The notes beneath the pieces were generated by a model. It saw nothing but the letters and a program-made list of their open reading frames with translations, was not told the origin of the DNA and did not search any database. Below, piece by piece: positions 17,472 through 25,518 of a stretch of 64,000 nucleotides of DNA. Position 1 is the first letter of the stretch. Each line of letters starts with the position of its first letter. The stretch covers positions 29,290-93,289 of the forward strand of contig CANIBL010000002.1 in the NCBI GenBank assembly GCA_947466225.1, given 5' to 3'. A program made the translations under genes and the position numbers. The stretch comes from Deltaproteobacteria bacterium (GTDB taxonomy: Bacteria; Bdellovibrionota_B; Oligoflexia; Oligoflexales; Bog-1112).

Positions 17472-18830
17472 ATGACAGAGCGAGCCCATGGATTTGTGCC
17501 CCCTCATTCCGTAGACGCAGAGCGAGCGGTTTTGGGGGGGATTCTTCGCGATGCCAACCAGCTGCACCTGCTGAATGACCGGGTCCAACTTCGTCCTGAG
17601 CATTTTTTCCATGATACCAATCGGCGTATTTTTTCTGCCATGGTGGAGTTGGAAAACCAAAGTCAACCTCTCGATATTATTACCTTGTCCGAAGAGCTTG
17701 GGGTTGCCCACGGTGCCTCTGATACGGTGCCGCTTTCCTATCTCATCGATTTGACGGAGAATACACCCTACTCCCAAAATTCCGAGCATTACGGTTCCAT
17801 CGTAAAGAAGAAATTTTATTTACGACGGATTATTTCGGCGTGCCAAGAGACAGTGCAAAAGGCAGTCAATCTTGAAGGGGGTGTGACTCACTTTATCGAG
17901 GGCATTGAGAAAGAGTTTCTGCAGATCACCAATGAGTACGACACCCGTGCTGGATTGGTTTCTGCCAAGGAAGTCTTGATTCCCACCCTCGAGGAGCTGG
18001 AGCGCCGGATTCGATCCGAGGGCACCATTACGGGGATTAGCTCAGGATTTCGAGACTTGGATCAATATACCGGGGGCTGGCAGCGCAGCGATTTGATCAT
18101 CCTTGCTGCTCGACCGGGTATGGGAAAAACGGCACTGGGTCTCAACTGGGTGACCAATGCCGTGAAGTCAGATCCTAAATTGCGTGCTGCGATTTTTACC
18201 TTGGAAATGTCCAAGGAACAGCTCATGGAGCGGTTACTTTCTGCGGAATCCAAGGTGGACTCCACCCGGCTGCGCAAGGGGGATCTGAGCGAGGATGATC
18301 AGGATCGAATCATGCATGGGGCGCGTGTGATCAATGAAATCGGCAATCGCCTGATGATCGATGAAACCCCCGGAATCAGCATGACAGAACTGCGATCTCG
18401 GTGCCGCCGGCATCAGAAGGAGCAGGGGCTGAACTTGGTGGTGATCGACTACCTGCAGCTCATGAGCGGTAGCGCTGTCGCCCAAAAGCAAGGCCGGGAG
18501 CGGGAAATCGGAGAGATCTCCATGGGGCTCAAAGCTTTGGCCAAAGAGCTTGCGATTCCAGTGGTCGCACTGGCGCAGCTCAACCGAGGACCTGATGCAC
18601 GACCGGATAAACGTCCGAGGATCAGTGACTTGAGGGAGTCGGGTTCTATGGAGCAAGATGCGGATCAGATCATGTTCGTGTACCGAGATGAGTATTACAA
18701 TCCCAACTCTGAACTCAACGGGCGAGCGGAACTGATGATTGCCAAAAACCGTCATGGGGAAACCGGTACGGTTACCCTGGCTTGGTTGCCCAATTTTGTG
18801 TCGTTCCACAACTTGCTGCGGGCAGACTAA
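17472..18830 (+). CDS. dnaB: Replicative DNA helicase DnaB
   Basis: 452 residues. The N-terminal domain has PHSVDAERAVLGGIL. The RecA-like helicase domain has FRDLDQYTGGWQRSDLIILAARPGMGKTALGLN (Walker A near residue 214), TLEMSKEQLMERLLS, VVIDYLQLMSG (Walker B) and LRESGSMEQDADQI. It is the hexameric 5'-3' fork helicase. No intein is present. The following gap holds a family B repeat before grpE. Confidence 0.97.
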   Translation: MTERAHGFVPPHSVDAERAVLGGILRDANQLHLLNDRVQLRPEHFFHDTNRRIFSAMVELENQSQPLDIITLSEELGVAHGASDTVPLSYLIDLTENTPYSQNSEHYGSIVKKKFYLRRIISACQETVQKAVNLEGGVTHFIEGIEKEFLQITNEYDTRAGLVSAKEVLIPTLEELERRIRSEGTITGISSGFRDLDQYTGGWQRSDLIILAARPGMGKTALGLNWVTNAVKSDPKLRAAIFTLEMSKEQLMERLLSAESKVDSTRLRKGDLSEDDQDRIMHGARVINEIGNRLMIDETPGISMTELRSRCRRHQKEQGLNLVVIDYLQLMSGSAVAQKQGREREIGEISMGLKALAKELAIPVVALAQLNRGPDARPDKRPRISDLRESGSMEQDADQIMFVYRDEYYNPNSELNGRAELMIAKNRHGETGTVTLAWLPNFVSFHNLLRAD

Positions 18831-18901
18831 GCTCGACTTGCCTTTTTTATGGCTTTTTGGCACATCCACTCATGGAGAAAAGAGGGCGATTGCTCCATCC
18901 G

Positions 18902-18953
18902 CGTCATCCCCAGGCCCCAGGCCAAAGGCCGTCGGGGATCTCCCACGATCGAG
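18902..18953. repeat. Family B palindromic repeat upstream of grpE
   Basis: Reads CGTCATCCCCAGGC, an inner GGCC...GGCC hairpin, then GTCGGGGATCTCCCACGATCGAG. This is one of the cleanest full copies and shows the distal GGGATCTCCCACGATCGAG end that recurs at 31.8 and 37.5 kb. Confidence 0.8.
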
Positions 18954-18987
18954 ACAAGATATTGCATCACTTGAAAGGATATTTACT

Positions 18988-19506
18988 ATGACAGCTGAGC
19001 CTACAACTGAAAAGGGAACCGAGCCGATCCCCACCGAGCTCGATCTCATGAAAAAAGAACTCGAGAAAGCCAAAGAAGATGCGGCCCAGCACTATGACGG
19101 CTATGTGCGCGTACTCGCAGATATGGAAAATGTCCGCAAGCGCAGCCAACGGGACAAAGAAGATGCGTTGAAGTTCGGCATGGAAGGGTTTTTTCGCGAT
19201 ATTTTGCCGGTACTCGATAGCTTGGAGAAGGCCATCATCTCCGACAGTCGTAGCATCGAAGACTTTCACAGCGGGATGAAACTGGTGCAGCGTCAGCTCA
19301 TTGACTTGCTAGAGCGCAATGGTTTGTCACCAGTGGATAGTGCGGACAAGAAATTCGATCCCGCTTTTCACCAGGCCATCGCTCGGGTGGAATCACAGGA
19401 CGTTGCCCATGAGGAAATCCACGAAGAATACGCCAAAGGCTATCTCCTCCATGGCCGCCTCCTGCGTCCTGCCATGGTGAGTGTTCGAGTTCCCGTTTCT
19501 TCGTAG
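18988..19506 (+). CDS. grpE: Nucleotide exchange factor GrpE
   Basis: 172 residues. Acidic N-terminus, long helix with YVRVLADMENVRKRSQRDKEDALKFG, then FFRDILPVLDSLEKAI and the C-terminal beta domain with FDPAFHQAI and GYLLHGRLLRPAMVSV. It drives ADP release from DnaK. The start ATG at 18988 has AAAGGAT upstream; the frame extends back into dnaB and through the repeat but lacks conservation there. dnaK and dnaJ are not adjacent. Confidence 0.95.
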   Translation: MTAEPTTEKGTEPIPTELDLMKKELEKAKEDAAQHYDGYVRVLADMENVRKRSQRDKEDALKFGMEGFFRDILPVLDSLEKAIISDSRSIEDFHSGMKLVQRQLIDLLERNGLSPVDSADKKFDPAFHQAIARVESQDVAHEEIHEEYAKGYLLHGRLLRPAMVSVRVPVSS

Positions 19507-19515
19507 GCAATGCCA

Positions 19516-20448
19516 TTATGGGGCGAAGGAGCCTGCATATTCTGAGGGAAGGGAATGGGAGGGATTTGCTTCAATTTCCCCGAACCCGTATGGCAGGCTC
19601 ATTGCAGCTTCCATTGCACTTGCCTCCTCTTTTGCAAAGCCATGAAAAGAAATCGTGCGATGGGGCCGCACGAGAGACAATTGGTACAACTCTGTATAGG
19701 CCCTTAACAGGGTAGGATCATGTGCCAGGCTGCTATAAGCCCGAGCAATACTCAAACTATATTGCCCTTTGGCTTCTGCCTCTAAGGCTGCAACTTTGGC
19801 GTGTGTTTCTGCCTCCAATAGCTGACACTCCAATCGGCCTGTTTCTTCGATGTCTGCTTTGGCCTTTTCTAACTGTGCGGCAACAGCATCGAATAACTGC
19901 TGGGACACCTCGGGCAATAAGCTTAGTTTGCTGATGAACACCGATTCAATTTCCAACCCCCACCGCTCTGTTTCAGTCTGAATATCTTCTCTAACCATTC
20001 GTCCGAGTTCATTTCGATTTCGCAAAATATTGGTAAATTCAAAGGTACCAAGAATAGAAGTGACGGAACAGGTTAATAGACTTTGACAAGACTTCTCCCA
20101 GTTTTCTACTTGAAACAGCGCTTTTTCTGGGTGTTTAATACGAAATTCTATCCATAGGTCCACCATTACCGTGGTGCCGCGACAGTCATTGATTGAAATT
20201 TTTTCATAGTATCGTTGGTCTTTTTTTTGAGATACTACATATGCTTGTACCCAAGGCAGCATTTTTTCTCCCCAGAGATACAACCCGGGCTCTTGGATGT
20301 TGCGATAGATTTTGCCAAAACGCGTTAGAATCACAGAGGTTTCATCCTCGACTTCCAAGGTGAACCAATGAAACACCAGTTGTAGAATTGGCAATAAGCT
20401 GCAACCAGCGGCGAGTCCGATGGAAAAAGAAAGTAGATCAGACATCAT
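19516..20448 (-). CDS. SPFH/band-7 (stomatin-like) membrane protein, second of a pair
   Basis: 310 residues. One N-terminal membrane segment (about 5-28), then the band-7 domain with ETSVILTRFGKIYRNIQEPGLYLW, RGTTVMVDLWIEFRIKHPEKALF and WGLEIESVFISKLSLLPEVS, then a charged coiled-coil helix (AKADIEETGRLECQLLEAETHAKV) and a variable tail. Such proteins form inner-membrane ring scaffolds, as HflK/HflC and QmcA do. Its start overlaps the preceding SPFH gene by 4 nt. It may be a heteromeric partner of that gene product. No protease gene follows, unlike hflKC-ftsH arrangements. Confidence 0.85.
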   Translation of the reverse strand: MMSDLLSFSIGLAAGCSLLPILQLVFHWFTLEVEDETSVILTRFGKIYRNIQEPGLYLWGEKMLPWVQAYVVSQKKDQRYYEKISINDCRGTTVMVDLWIEFRIKHPEKALFQVENWEKSCQSLLTCSVTSILGTFEFTNILRNRNELGRMVREDIQTETERWGLEIESVFISKLSLLPEVSQQLFDAVAAQLEKAKADIEETGRLECQLLEAETHAKVAALEAEAKGQYSLSIARAYSSLAHDPTLLRAYTELYQLSLVRPHRTISFHGFAKEEASAMEAAMSLPYGFGEIEANPSHSLPSEYAGSFAP

Positions 20449-21353
20449 GTAGACCTCTTAATAAAGGAGGTTCGCGATTCGGAGTACACTTCAGCTCGAC
20501 GACGATCAATGTAATGTTGCAACATACCCTTGCTTTGAACCTCCAGGAGGATGTCACAAATTGTGGCCACTTCTTCCTCTACGGCTTTGGCTTTGGCCTG
20601 TGCAATGGCAATGGATTTTTTTGCTGATAAAAGGCGCTGTTCGCATTCACATTCCATCTGGGTGTATTGCTTATACGCTTCGCTTTTTGCGTTGATTACT
20701 GCATTCAGAGCGGAAGCAAGTTCATTTGGAGGCAGGATGTCCGTTAAATCTACCCCATCAAATTGAATTCCATACCCCTCATTGAGTACAGTACGACAAA
20801 AATCATGAATCTTTTTATTCAAAGACCGGCGTCCTTGTTGAATGGCTGCATAGGAGCTCAGTTTCGATTGGGGCAAACAAGCCACTTTTTTATGGTCGGT
20901 TTCATTTTCTTCAAAATCCATGTGGCCAAAATTGGCAATTTCATTTCGTAACAAACAAGTAAAAAGTCTTTTGATATGCTCCATGGGGTTTTCCATAGAG
21001 AACAAAAAATTATAGAGATCTTTTTCTACATGGGAGAATCGCAGTTTTGAATCAAATCGCAGCATGGTGCCATCCGAAGCCATTGCAACTGTTCCCGCAT
21101 TTTCCCCCGAAAGCTCAATCATTTGTTCCATCATGGAGATTTCTTGGATTTTTTGCCAAGGCCATTTAAAATGAAACCCAGGCGAAAAGGTTTGTAGGTG
21201 ACGATCCCCTGTTTTTTTGCACTTGGCTTTGCCGAATTCAGTCATGACAGCGAGATAACCTTGTCTCACCTCAAATCGACTTTTAGTAAGTAAATAGGTT
21301 AGATAAAGCGAAATACCGGCACCAATTCCCACGGTCATAAAAAATGGATCCAT
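20445..21353 (-). CDS. SPFH/band-7 (stomatin-like) membrane protein, first of a pair
   Basis: 302 residues. N-terminal membrane segment (about 5-22), RQGYLAVMTEFGKAK, then SPGFHFKWPWQKIQEISMMEQM, the band-7 core, GIQFDGVDLTDILPPNELASALNAVINAKSEAYKQ and an Ala/Lys/Glu coiled coil (IAIAQAKAKAVEEEVATI). It begins 13 nt after the SulP-carbonic anhydrase gene and overlaps the next SPFH gene (ATGA), so the three form one unit. The role is inferred to be organising the transporter in the membrane; there is no direct evidence in the sequence. Confidence 0.85.
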   Translation of the reverse strand: MDPFFMTVGIGAGISLYLTYLLTKSRFEVRQGYLAVMTEFGKAKCKKTGDRHLQTFSPGFHFKWPWQKIQEISMMEQMIELSGENAGTVAMASDGTMLRFDSKLRFSHVEKDLYNFLFSMENPMEHIKRLFTCLLRNEIANFGHMDFEENETDHKKVACLPQSKLSSYAAIQQGRRSLNKKIHDFCRTVLNEGYGIQFDGVDLTDILPPNELASALNAVINAKSEAYKQYTQMECECEQRLLSAKKSIAIAQAKAKAVEEEVATICDILLEVQSKGMLQHYIDRRRAEVYSESRTSFIKRST

Positions 21354-21366
21354 GATTGCCTTTTTT

Positions 21367-23448
21367 TTAAAATCGTTCGAGACGCATTCTTCCCTGTAAA
21401 AAATCAGGAGACATTTTCAAATATGAGGGTGTGACCTGTCGGTTGTGCTTCCGATATGCAGCCGCTAACCCTTTGTTAACGCCCACGACATCTTCATTGA
21501 AATCAAGATGTGCATGGCTCACCTTGGGTAAGGCATCTACTTTATCTTGGGTATCTACCACGAGTCCATGTGGAACATATCTCCCTTCTGGGATGTTCAC
21601 ACCCACTACGATTGCACCAATTCCAATATAGCAATGAGGACCGATCGTAGAGTCATGAACAACAGCTTGAAAGCCAACAAAAGAATTTGCCCCAATATAG
21701 CAAGGACCGTGAACCAAGGCTTGATGTGCGATGGATACGCTCTCTCCAATATAGACGGCCCAGTCCTCACTTGCGACTTGTACCCATTTTTCTTTTAGTG
21801 CATGGATCACTACACCATCTTGAATATTAGAGTTGGATCCAATATAGAAAGGGGCCCCTTCATCGGCTCGTATGGAGCTTTCAGCTGCAATATGTACATG
21901 CTCCCCTAAAATAACTTTTCCGATAATCGAAGCGCGTTGATGTACAAAGGATGTTGCAGCAAGTGTGGCGCGTTCTCGAATTTGTGAGAGCCAGTTTTGA
22001 CTTTCTGCTTGATGGACATAATGTCCCATTCTCGGTTCCTCTTTTCCTTGTCGAAAAATGACAGCCCGAATGCCAGTTTTTGGATTTACACTCGGTACAG
22101 AAGATGGAGAGGAGGGGGTGTTTGTTAAATCAAGAGATTTTCTCACCCAATGTTGTAGAGCATAAAGTAGACTTCCGCTTACCAAACCCATCATGAGATG
22201 ACCTGAAATCGTGCCCGCGCCCGCAAGGAAAAAAGCGGCTGCTTCTAGTATATTTTTTTTAAGTAAGTGGACTGCTGTATGTACTTCAATCAATCGGAGT
22301 CCGACTACACAGAGAAGACCTGCGAGTGCGCCAAGCGGGATTTTGGCAATCATCTCACTTAAGTAAAAAAGGGCCACCAGCAATAATACAGCATGGAGGA
22401 TTGCGCTAAGACGAGTTTTTCCCCCGCTTTGAACATTAATCGTAGAACGCACAACAGCGCCAGAAACTGGGATCCCCCCAACAAGACCAGAGGCAATATT
22501 TCCTAGCCCTTGTCCAAAGAGCTCCAAGTTGGAATTATGAGGACGGAGAGCACCAGAAAATCGATCTGTAGCTTGTGCAGCTAGCAGGGATTCAATGGCA
22601 GCCAAAAGACCCAGTGGAAGAGCGGCAACAGCGAGAGCCAGCCATTTTTCCGCAGAGAGGGGAGAAAAGTCAGGTAGGGTGAGATGGCCAGAGAGCGCAC
22701 CTACCCGTTCAATATTCCAATTTAGATGATTGGCAACGTAGGTGATGAGCGCAATTCCAATCAGGGCAGCAGGAAATTTTTTGAATGGCTTGCAAGATAT
22801 TACCAGAAGAGCGACGAAAATACCACTCACCACAGAGAGCCACGACACTTCATGTAACCAAGCCGTTCGATGTATCATCTGGGCCAATTCAAAAACACTA
22901 TAGTTAAACCCTAAAAGTTCAGGCAGCTGCTGATCCAGGAGTTTGATCCCCACGCCAGTGGTAAAACCGGCTAACACGGCTTCTGGAACGAAACGAATCA
23001 ATCGTCCGGCAGCAACCCCCCCAAGCACAAGCTGCATAAGTCCAATCAATATGCAGGAGGCAGCAACCCCAATAACACCAAAATTAACTGCAAGGGATAA
23101 CACCATGACATTTAATGCTGGAGATGGGCCGGTTACTTGCATAGAAGAGCCGCCAAAGAGGGCAGCAACCCCTCCGCCAATTGCTCCGGCCAGAATACCA
23201 GCCTGAGGTGGAAGTCCGCATGCAATGGCAAGGGCAATATTAAGGGGTAGCGCTACAGCTGCTACTGTACAGGCAGCCAGGCAGTCTGCCACAACGTGCT
23301 TGCCTTTTACTACCTCGATCCAACTGGTAGCCCAGTCTCTCAGTAGCGTTCTCGCTTGTTTCAACTCTGCTGGCGGTTGAATAATAGGGGCATGTTTTTT
23401 TTGAGGAAACCGAATGGGGGCTTTTTGAAATACGGACAAAATCTGCAT
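21367..23448 (-). CDS. SulP-family anion permease fused to a gamma-class carbonic anhydrase
   Basis: 693 residues. After a cytoplasmic N-terminus comes a SulP core (about 45-440) with about ten membrane segments and the motifs ALPLNIALAIACGLPPQAGI, SSMQVTGPSPALNVMV and NIASGLVGGIPVSGAVVRST. There is no STAS domain. Instead residues about 480-690 are a left-handed beta-helix closely matching archaeal Cam: SIRADEGAPFYIGSNSNIQDGVVIHAL, YIGESVSIAHQALVHGP and PEGRYVPHG. The three zinc His (in IHAL, IAHQ and VHGP) and the Arg/Asp/Glu of RADEG are kept. The acidic loop after HAL, which carries the proton-shuttle Glu84 in Cam, is short here with Lys at that position. Expected role: bicarbonate transport coupled to CO2/bicarbonate interconversion. 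Start ATG 23448 has AGGG upstream. Confidence 0.88.
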   Translation of the reverse strand: MQILSVFQKAPIRFPQKKHAPIIQPPAELKQARTLLRDWATSWIEVVKGKHVVADCLAACTVAAVALPLNIALAIACGLPPQAGILAGAIGGGVAALFGGSSMQVTGPSPALNVMVLSLAVNFGVIGVAASCILIGLMQLVLGGVAAGRLIRFVPEAVLAGFTTGVGIKLLDQQLPELLGFNYSVFELAQMIHRTAWLHEVSWLSVVSGIFVALLVISCKPFKKFPAALIGIALITYVANHLNWNIERVGALSGHLTLPDFSPLSAEKWLALAVAALPLGLLAAIESLLAAQATDRFSGALRPHNSNLELFGQGLGNIASGLVGGIPVSGAVVRSTINVQSGGKTRLSAILHAVLLLVALFYLSEMIAKIPLGALAGLLCVVGLRLIEVHTAVHLLKKNILEAAAFFLAGAGTISGHLMMGLVSGSLLYALQHWVRKSLDLTNTPSSPSSVPSVNPKTGIRAVIFRQGKEEPRMGHYVHQAESQNWLSQIRERATLAATSFVHQRASIIGKVILGEHVHIAAESSIRADEGAPFYIGSNSNIQDGVVIHALKEKWVQVASEDWAVYIGESVSIAHQALVHGPCYIGANSFVGFQAVVHDSTIGPHCYIGIGAIVVGVNIPEGRYVPHGLVVDTQDKVDALPKVSHAHLDFNEDVVGVNKGLAAAYRKHNRQVTPSYLKMSPDFLQGRMRLERF

Positions 23449-23580
23449 ACAGGCCCTACAGTACATTGCGGGTCATTTATACGAGAGAAATTTTTTGAAC
23501 TAGATATGAGAAGACCGTACTATTTTTTTTCTACCAATGTAATAGTAAATCTATAAATCCAAAAAAATGGGCGGAATCCT

Positions 23581-23904
23581 ATGAAGAAGTGGTGGCCATG
23601 TGTCTGTTTTTTCTTTGTCAGTCATCTCCTGGTTGCAGCGAAGCTGCAACCAGGAGCCCTTGGCTTTGTCGGAGAGTGGGAGGCGGTCTATTGTGGCTGG
23701 TGGGATGATAGTACAACGCGGGGAACCTATAATTTCTCTTTTTCTGCAACCGGTGCTACACATACCTTTCTGCAATATTATACAGATCGACAAGGGGCTT
23801 GTGTGACGCGAGATCGGGTTGCCCAGTTAGCTACTGGGAAGTATCAGGTCGATTCAGCTGAAGTGCGAGAAGGTAAAGTTTTTTACGCGGTTCAGGTGCA
23901 GTAG
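23581..23904 (+). CDS. Small secreted protein of unknown function
   Basis: 107 residues with a signal peptide (MKKWWP then a hydrophobic stretch to about residue 20). The mature part is short and Tyr/Trp rich (WEAVYCGWWDD, THTFLQYYTD) with two Cys that could pair. No family is recognised. The region just after the signal peptide is encoded by a perfect 14-bp inverted repeat (see separate entry). Downstream lies a 115-bp gap before the convergent fis. Confidence 0.6.
   Translation: MKKWWPCVCFFFVSHLLVAAKLQPGALGFVGEWEAVYCGWWDDSTTRGTYNFSFSATGATHTFLQYYTDRQGACVTRDRVAQLATGKYQVDSAEVREGKVFYAVQVQ
23626..23656. repeat. Perfect 14-bp inverted repeat inside a coding region
   Basis: CTCCTGGTTGCAGC (23626-23639) and its exact complement GCTGCAACCAGGAG (23643-23656) are separated by GAA. 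It lies in codons 16-26 of the small secreted protein, at the signal-peptide junction. As RNA it would form a strong hairpin with a GAA loop. It is not followed by a U-run. Confidence 0.85.
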
Positions 23905-24019
23905 ACACACCTTTCATCTCCCCTTTTTCACCAAATTATCGTGATTTCTCCAGATGAGATACAGGTATGCATGCGACCGAGTTCTGAGTCCTGTCGGTCC
24001 TATCGGCGAAGATAGTAAG

Positions 24020-24340
24020 TCAAGAAAAGCCGTATAGTTTCATCTTTTTTCGGAGGGTGTTGCGGTTAATGCCCAAGATTTTGGCCGCATGTACCTGATT
24101 TCCGCCAGTGCGCTTGAGGATCTGGTGGAGGAGCGGTTTTTCCGCCTTATTCATAATCAACTTATACAAGTTTTCTGGATAATAGGTGCCGATCTGGTCC
24201 AAAAAGCGCGCGATTTTGGCTTCTACCACAGATTCAAAGGAGTGCTTGTCCAGTTTTTGCGCCAGGGTGGGGTCCACCAGCGATCGAGCTGCAGAGGATG
24301 CGGGTATTTTCTGTAGCGAATCTGCATCGATACGATTCAT
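24020..24340 (-). CDS. fis: Fis-family DNA-binding protein
   Basis: 106 residues. The C-terminal 50 residues match Fis closely: LYKLIMNKAEKPLLHQILKRTGGNQVHAAKILGINRNTLRKKMKLYG, with the helix-turn-helix at GNQVHAAKILGINRNTLRKK. The length is near Fis (98). It is a nucleoid protein and global regulator. I start at ATG 24340 (MNRIDADS) with GGACGAG upstream; a GTG 18 codons earlier lacks a clear site. It lacks the AAA+ domain of NtrC-type activators, so it is not one of those. Confidence 0.85.
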   Translation of the reverse strand: MNRIDADSLQKIPASSAARSLVDPTLAQKLDKHSFESVVEAKIARFLDQIGTYYPENLYKLIMNKAEKPLLHQILKRTGGNQVHAAKILGINRNTLRKKMKLYGFS

Positions 24341-24689
24341 TTCGTGCTCGTCCAAAGTATTAAAGCCTCTTAAAAGAATATTCAGATATGACACAAGGTA
24401 ATTTTACAGAAAACGGCAGCACCCAAAGCCCCCCATAGGATATCAGTCCTGCAGCGGAAGGCAAACTGGATTCTGGCACCGCTAGATCAATATGAAAATA
24501 CCTGTACAGCTGAGAGGGCCTGTAATTTTTACGCGGTACTAGACTGCGAAAAAGTCTCTTGCGCACGGGCTGTTGATCGTATACCCACCGCCAATGAAAA
24601 ACCTTACTTTTATCTTTAAAATTATGCGATTAACGTGTATTTTTTATGGTGCTGGTGAGAGACACTAAAATTTCTATGAGGGCGGATAT
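24341..24689. other. Divergent intergenic region between fis and the HNH-like gene
   Basis: About 350 bp with no gene. It is A+T rich near the HNH-like gene (about 24600-24660), where a promoter is likely, but no good -35/-10 pair is clear. The string ATGCGATTAAC occurs at 24625 and again at the HNH-like start codon, so a short duplication spans the leader. Confidence 0.35.
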
Positions 24690-25268
24690 ATGCGATTAAC
24701 AGAGAGCTTTCTGCGGAGGACTGCGATCAGCGTGTTCACGCTTCTTTTTATAGAGTCAGAATCCTCAGCTGTAGCCATACCTTACAAATTGAGAGTTCGA
24801 AGCTATGAAAGTGTAGAAAGACTGAAGAATTATGCCAAGGCTGAGGTTGTGCCTAAGATTAGGAGAAAGCCTCGCCCCGCATTCCGAAAAGCAACGAAAG
24901 ATCGGTTATATGAACAACAAACAACACCCAACAAAAAACATGTAATTTGTTTTATTTGTACACAACGAGCTTTGATTGGACCTCACGCAATTCATATTGA
25001 TCATTTCTCAGATCAATGGGCTCTTCGCAGAGATAAAAAAATGAGAAGCCCAGGCTTTGCAAAACTGACGCAAAAAGAAAAAAATAAGTCGTTGGCAGAT
25101 TTATACAATGAACCGGGTCTTCGCCTCGTACATGCACAGTGTAATTTGCATCGAACAAACTTTACAGGTGAAACAGCATTGCGAGATCAAGTTCAAAAAG
25201 CGGAAAAGGAACGAAATAAACTTTATCAGTCTGATAGCCCGGTGGCAAAAAAACTTTCATTTCCCTGA
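24690..25268 (+). CDS. Secreted HNH-nuclease-like protein
   Basis: 192 residues. The N-terminus (about 1-28) looks like a signal peptide: RR near residue 10, a hydrophobic stretch, then Ala-Val-Ala. The middle is basic and probably disordered. From about residue 88 comes a zinc/HNH-type pattern: CFIC, then HAIHIDHF, and about 45 residues later NEPGLRLVHAQCNLHR. The Asp-His, Asn and Cys-Asn-x-His elements are spaced as in HNH endonucleases. A secreted nuclease, either scavenging or toxic, is a reasonable inference. No immunity-like gene is adjacent. A+T content is higher than in neighbours, hinting at transfer. The stop lies at the edge of a 15-bp tandem repeat. Confidence 0.65.
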   Translation: MRLTESFLRRTAISVFTLLFIESESSAVAIPYKLRVRSYESVERLKNYAKAEVVPKIRRKPRPAFRKATKDRLYEQQTTPNKKHVICFICTQRALIGPHAIHIDHFSDQWALRRDKKMRSPGFAKLTQKEKNKSLADLYNEPGLRLVHAQCNLHRTNFTGETALRDQVQKAEKERNKLYQSDSPVAKKLSFP

Positions 25269-25335
25269 TCTCTCGCCGCTTGATCTCTTGCCGCTTGATC
25301 TCTCGCCGCTTGATCTCTTGCCACTTGATCTTTAA
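25264..25335. repeat. 15-bp tandem repeat (about 4.5 copies)
   Basis: Units of the form CCGCTTGATCTCTYG repeat from the stop of the HNH-like gene to about 25335, alternating TCTCG and TCTTG endings, so the true higher-order unit may be 30 bp. In one frame it would read (S/L)PLDL repeats. The unit is a multiple of three, so copy-number change would not shift frames. Confidence 0.85.
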
Positions 25336-25425
25336 ATACTGAAAGAGAAAAGAATTTTCTTCTTAGAAAGGAAAGAAAGGCCTCTTTACTACTCTATTCC
25401 AACACAGCAAAACCCCCTTTTTCGC

Positions 25426-25431
25426 TATAAT
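25426..25431 (+). promoter_or_regulatory. Possible -10 box of the lon promoter
   Basis: A perfect TATAAT lies 88 bp before lon. No matching -35 is found at 16-18 bp, and no sigma32-type sequence is seen, so this is a partial signal only. Confidence 0.35.
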
Positions 25432-25518
25432 CGAAAATCTCTTGTCCATTCACCTCACTAAAGCCCCTCAACCCAAGACCGATAGAGGGGTAAGCACACT
25501 CACTATGAGGCACGCCTT

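Noticed and set aside
18739..18987. Long N-terminal extension of GrpE
   Set aside because: It lies within dnaB and a repeat; the conserved GrpE protein starts at ATG 18988 with AAAGGAT.
24020..24394. fis gene as a truncated NtrC-type regulator
   Set aside because: The sequence upstream of the HTH matches Fis, not an AAA+ remnant, and the length is that of Fis.
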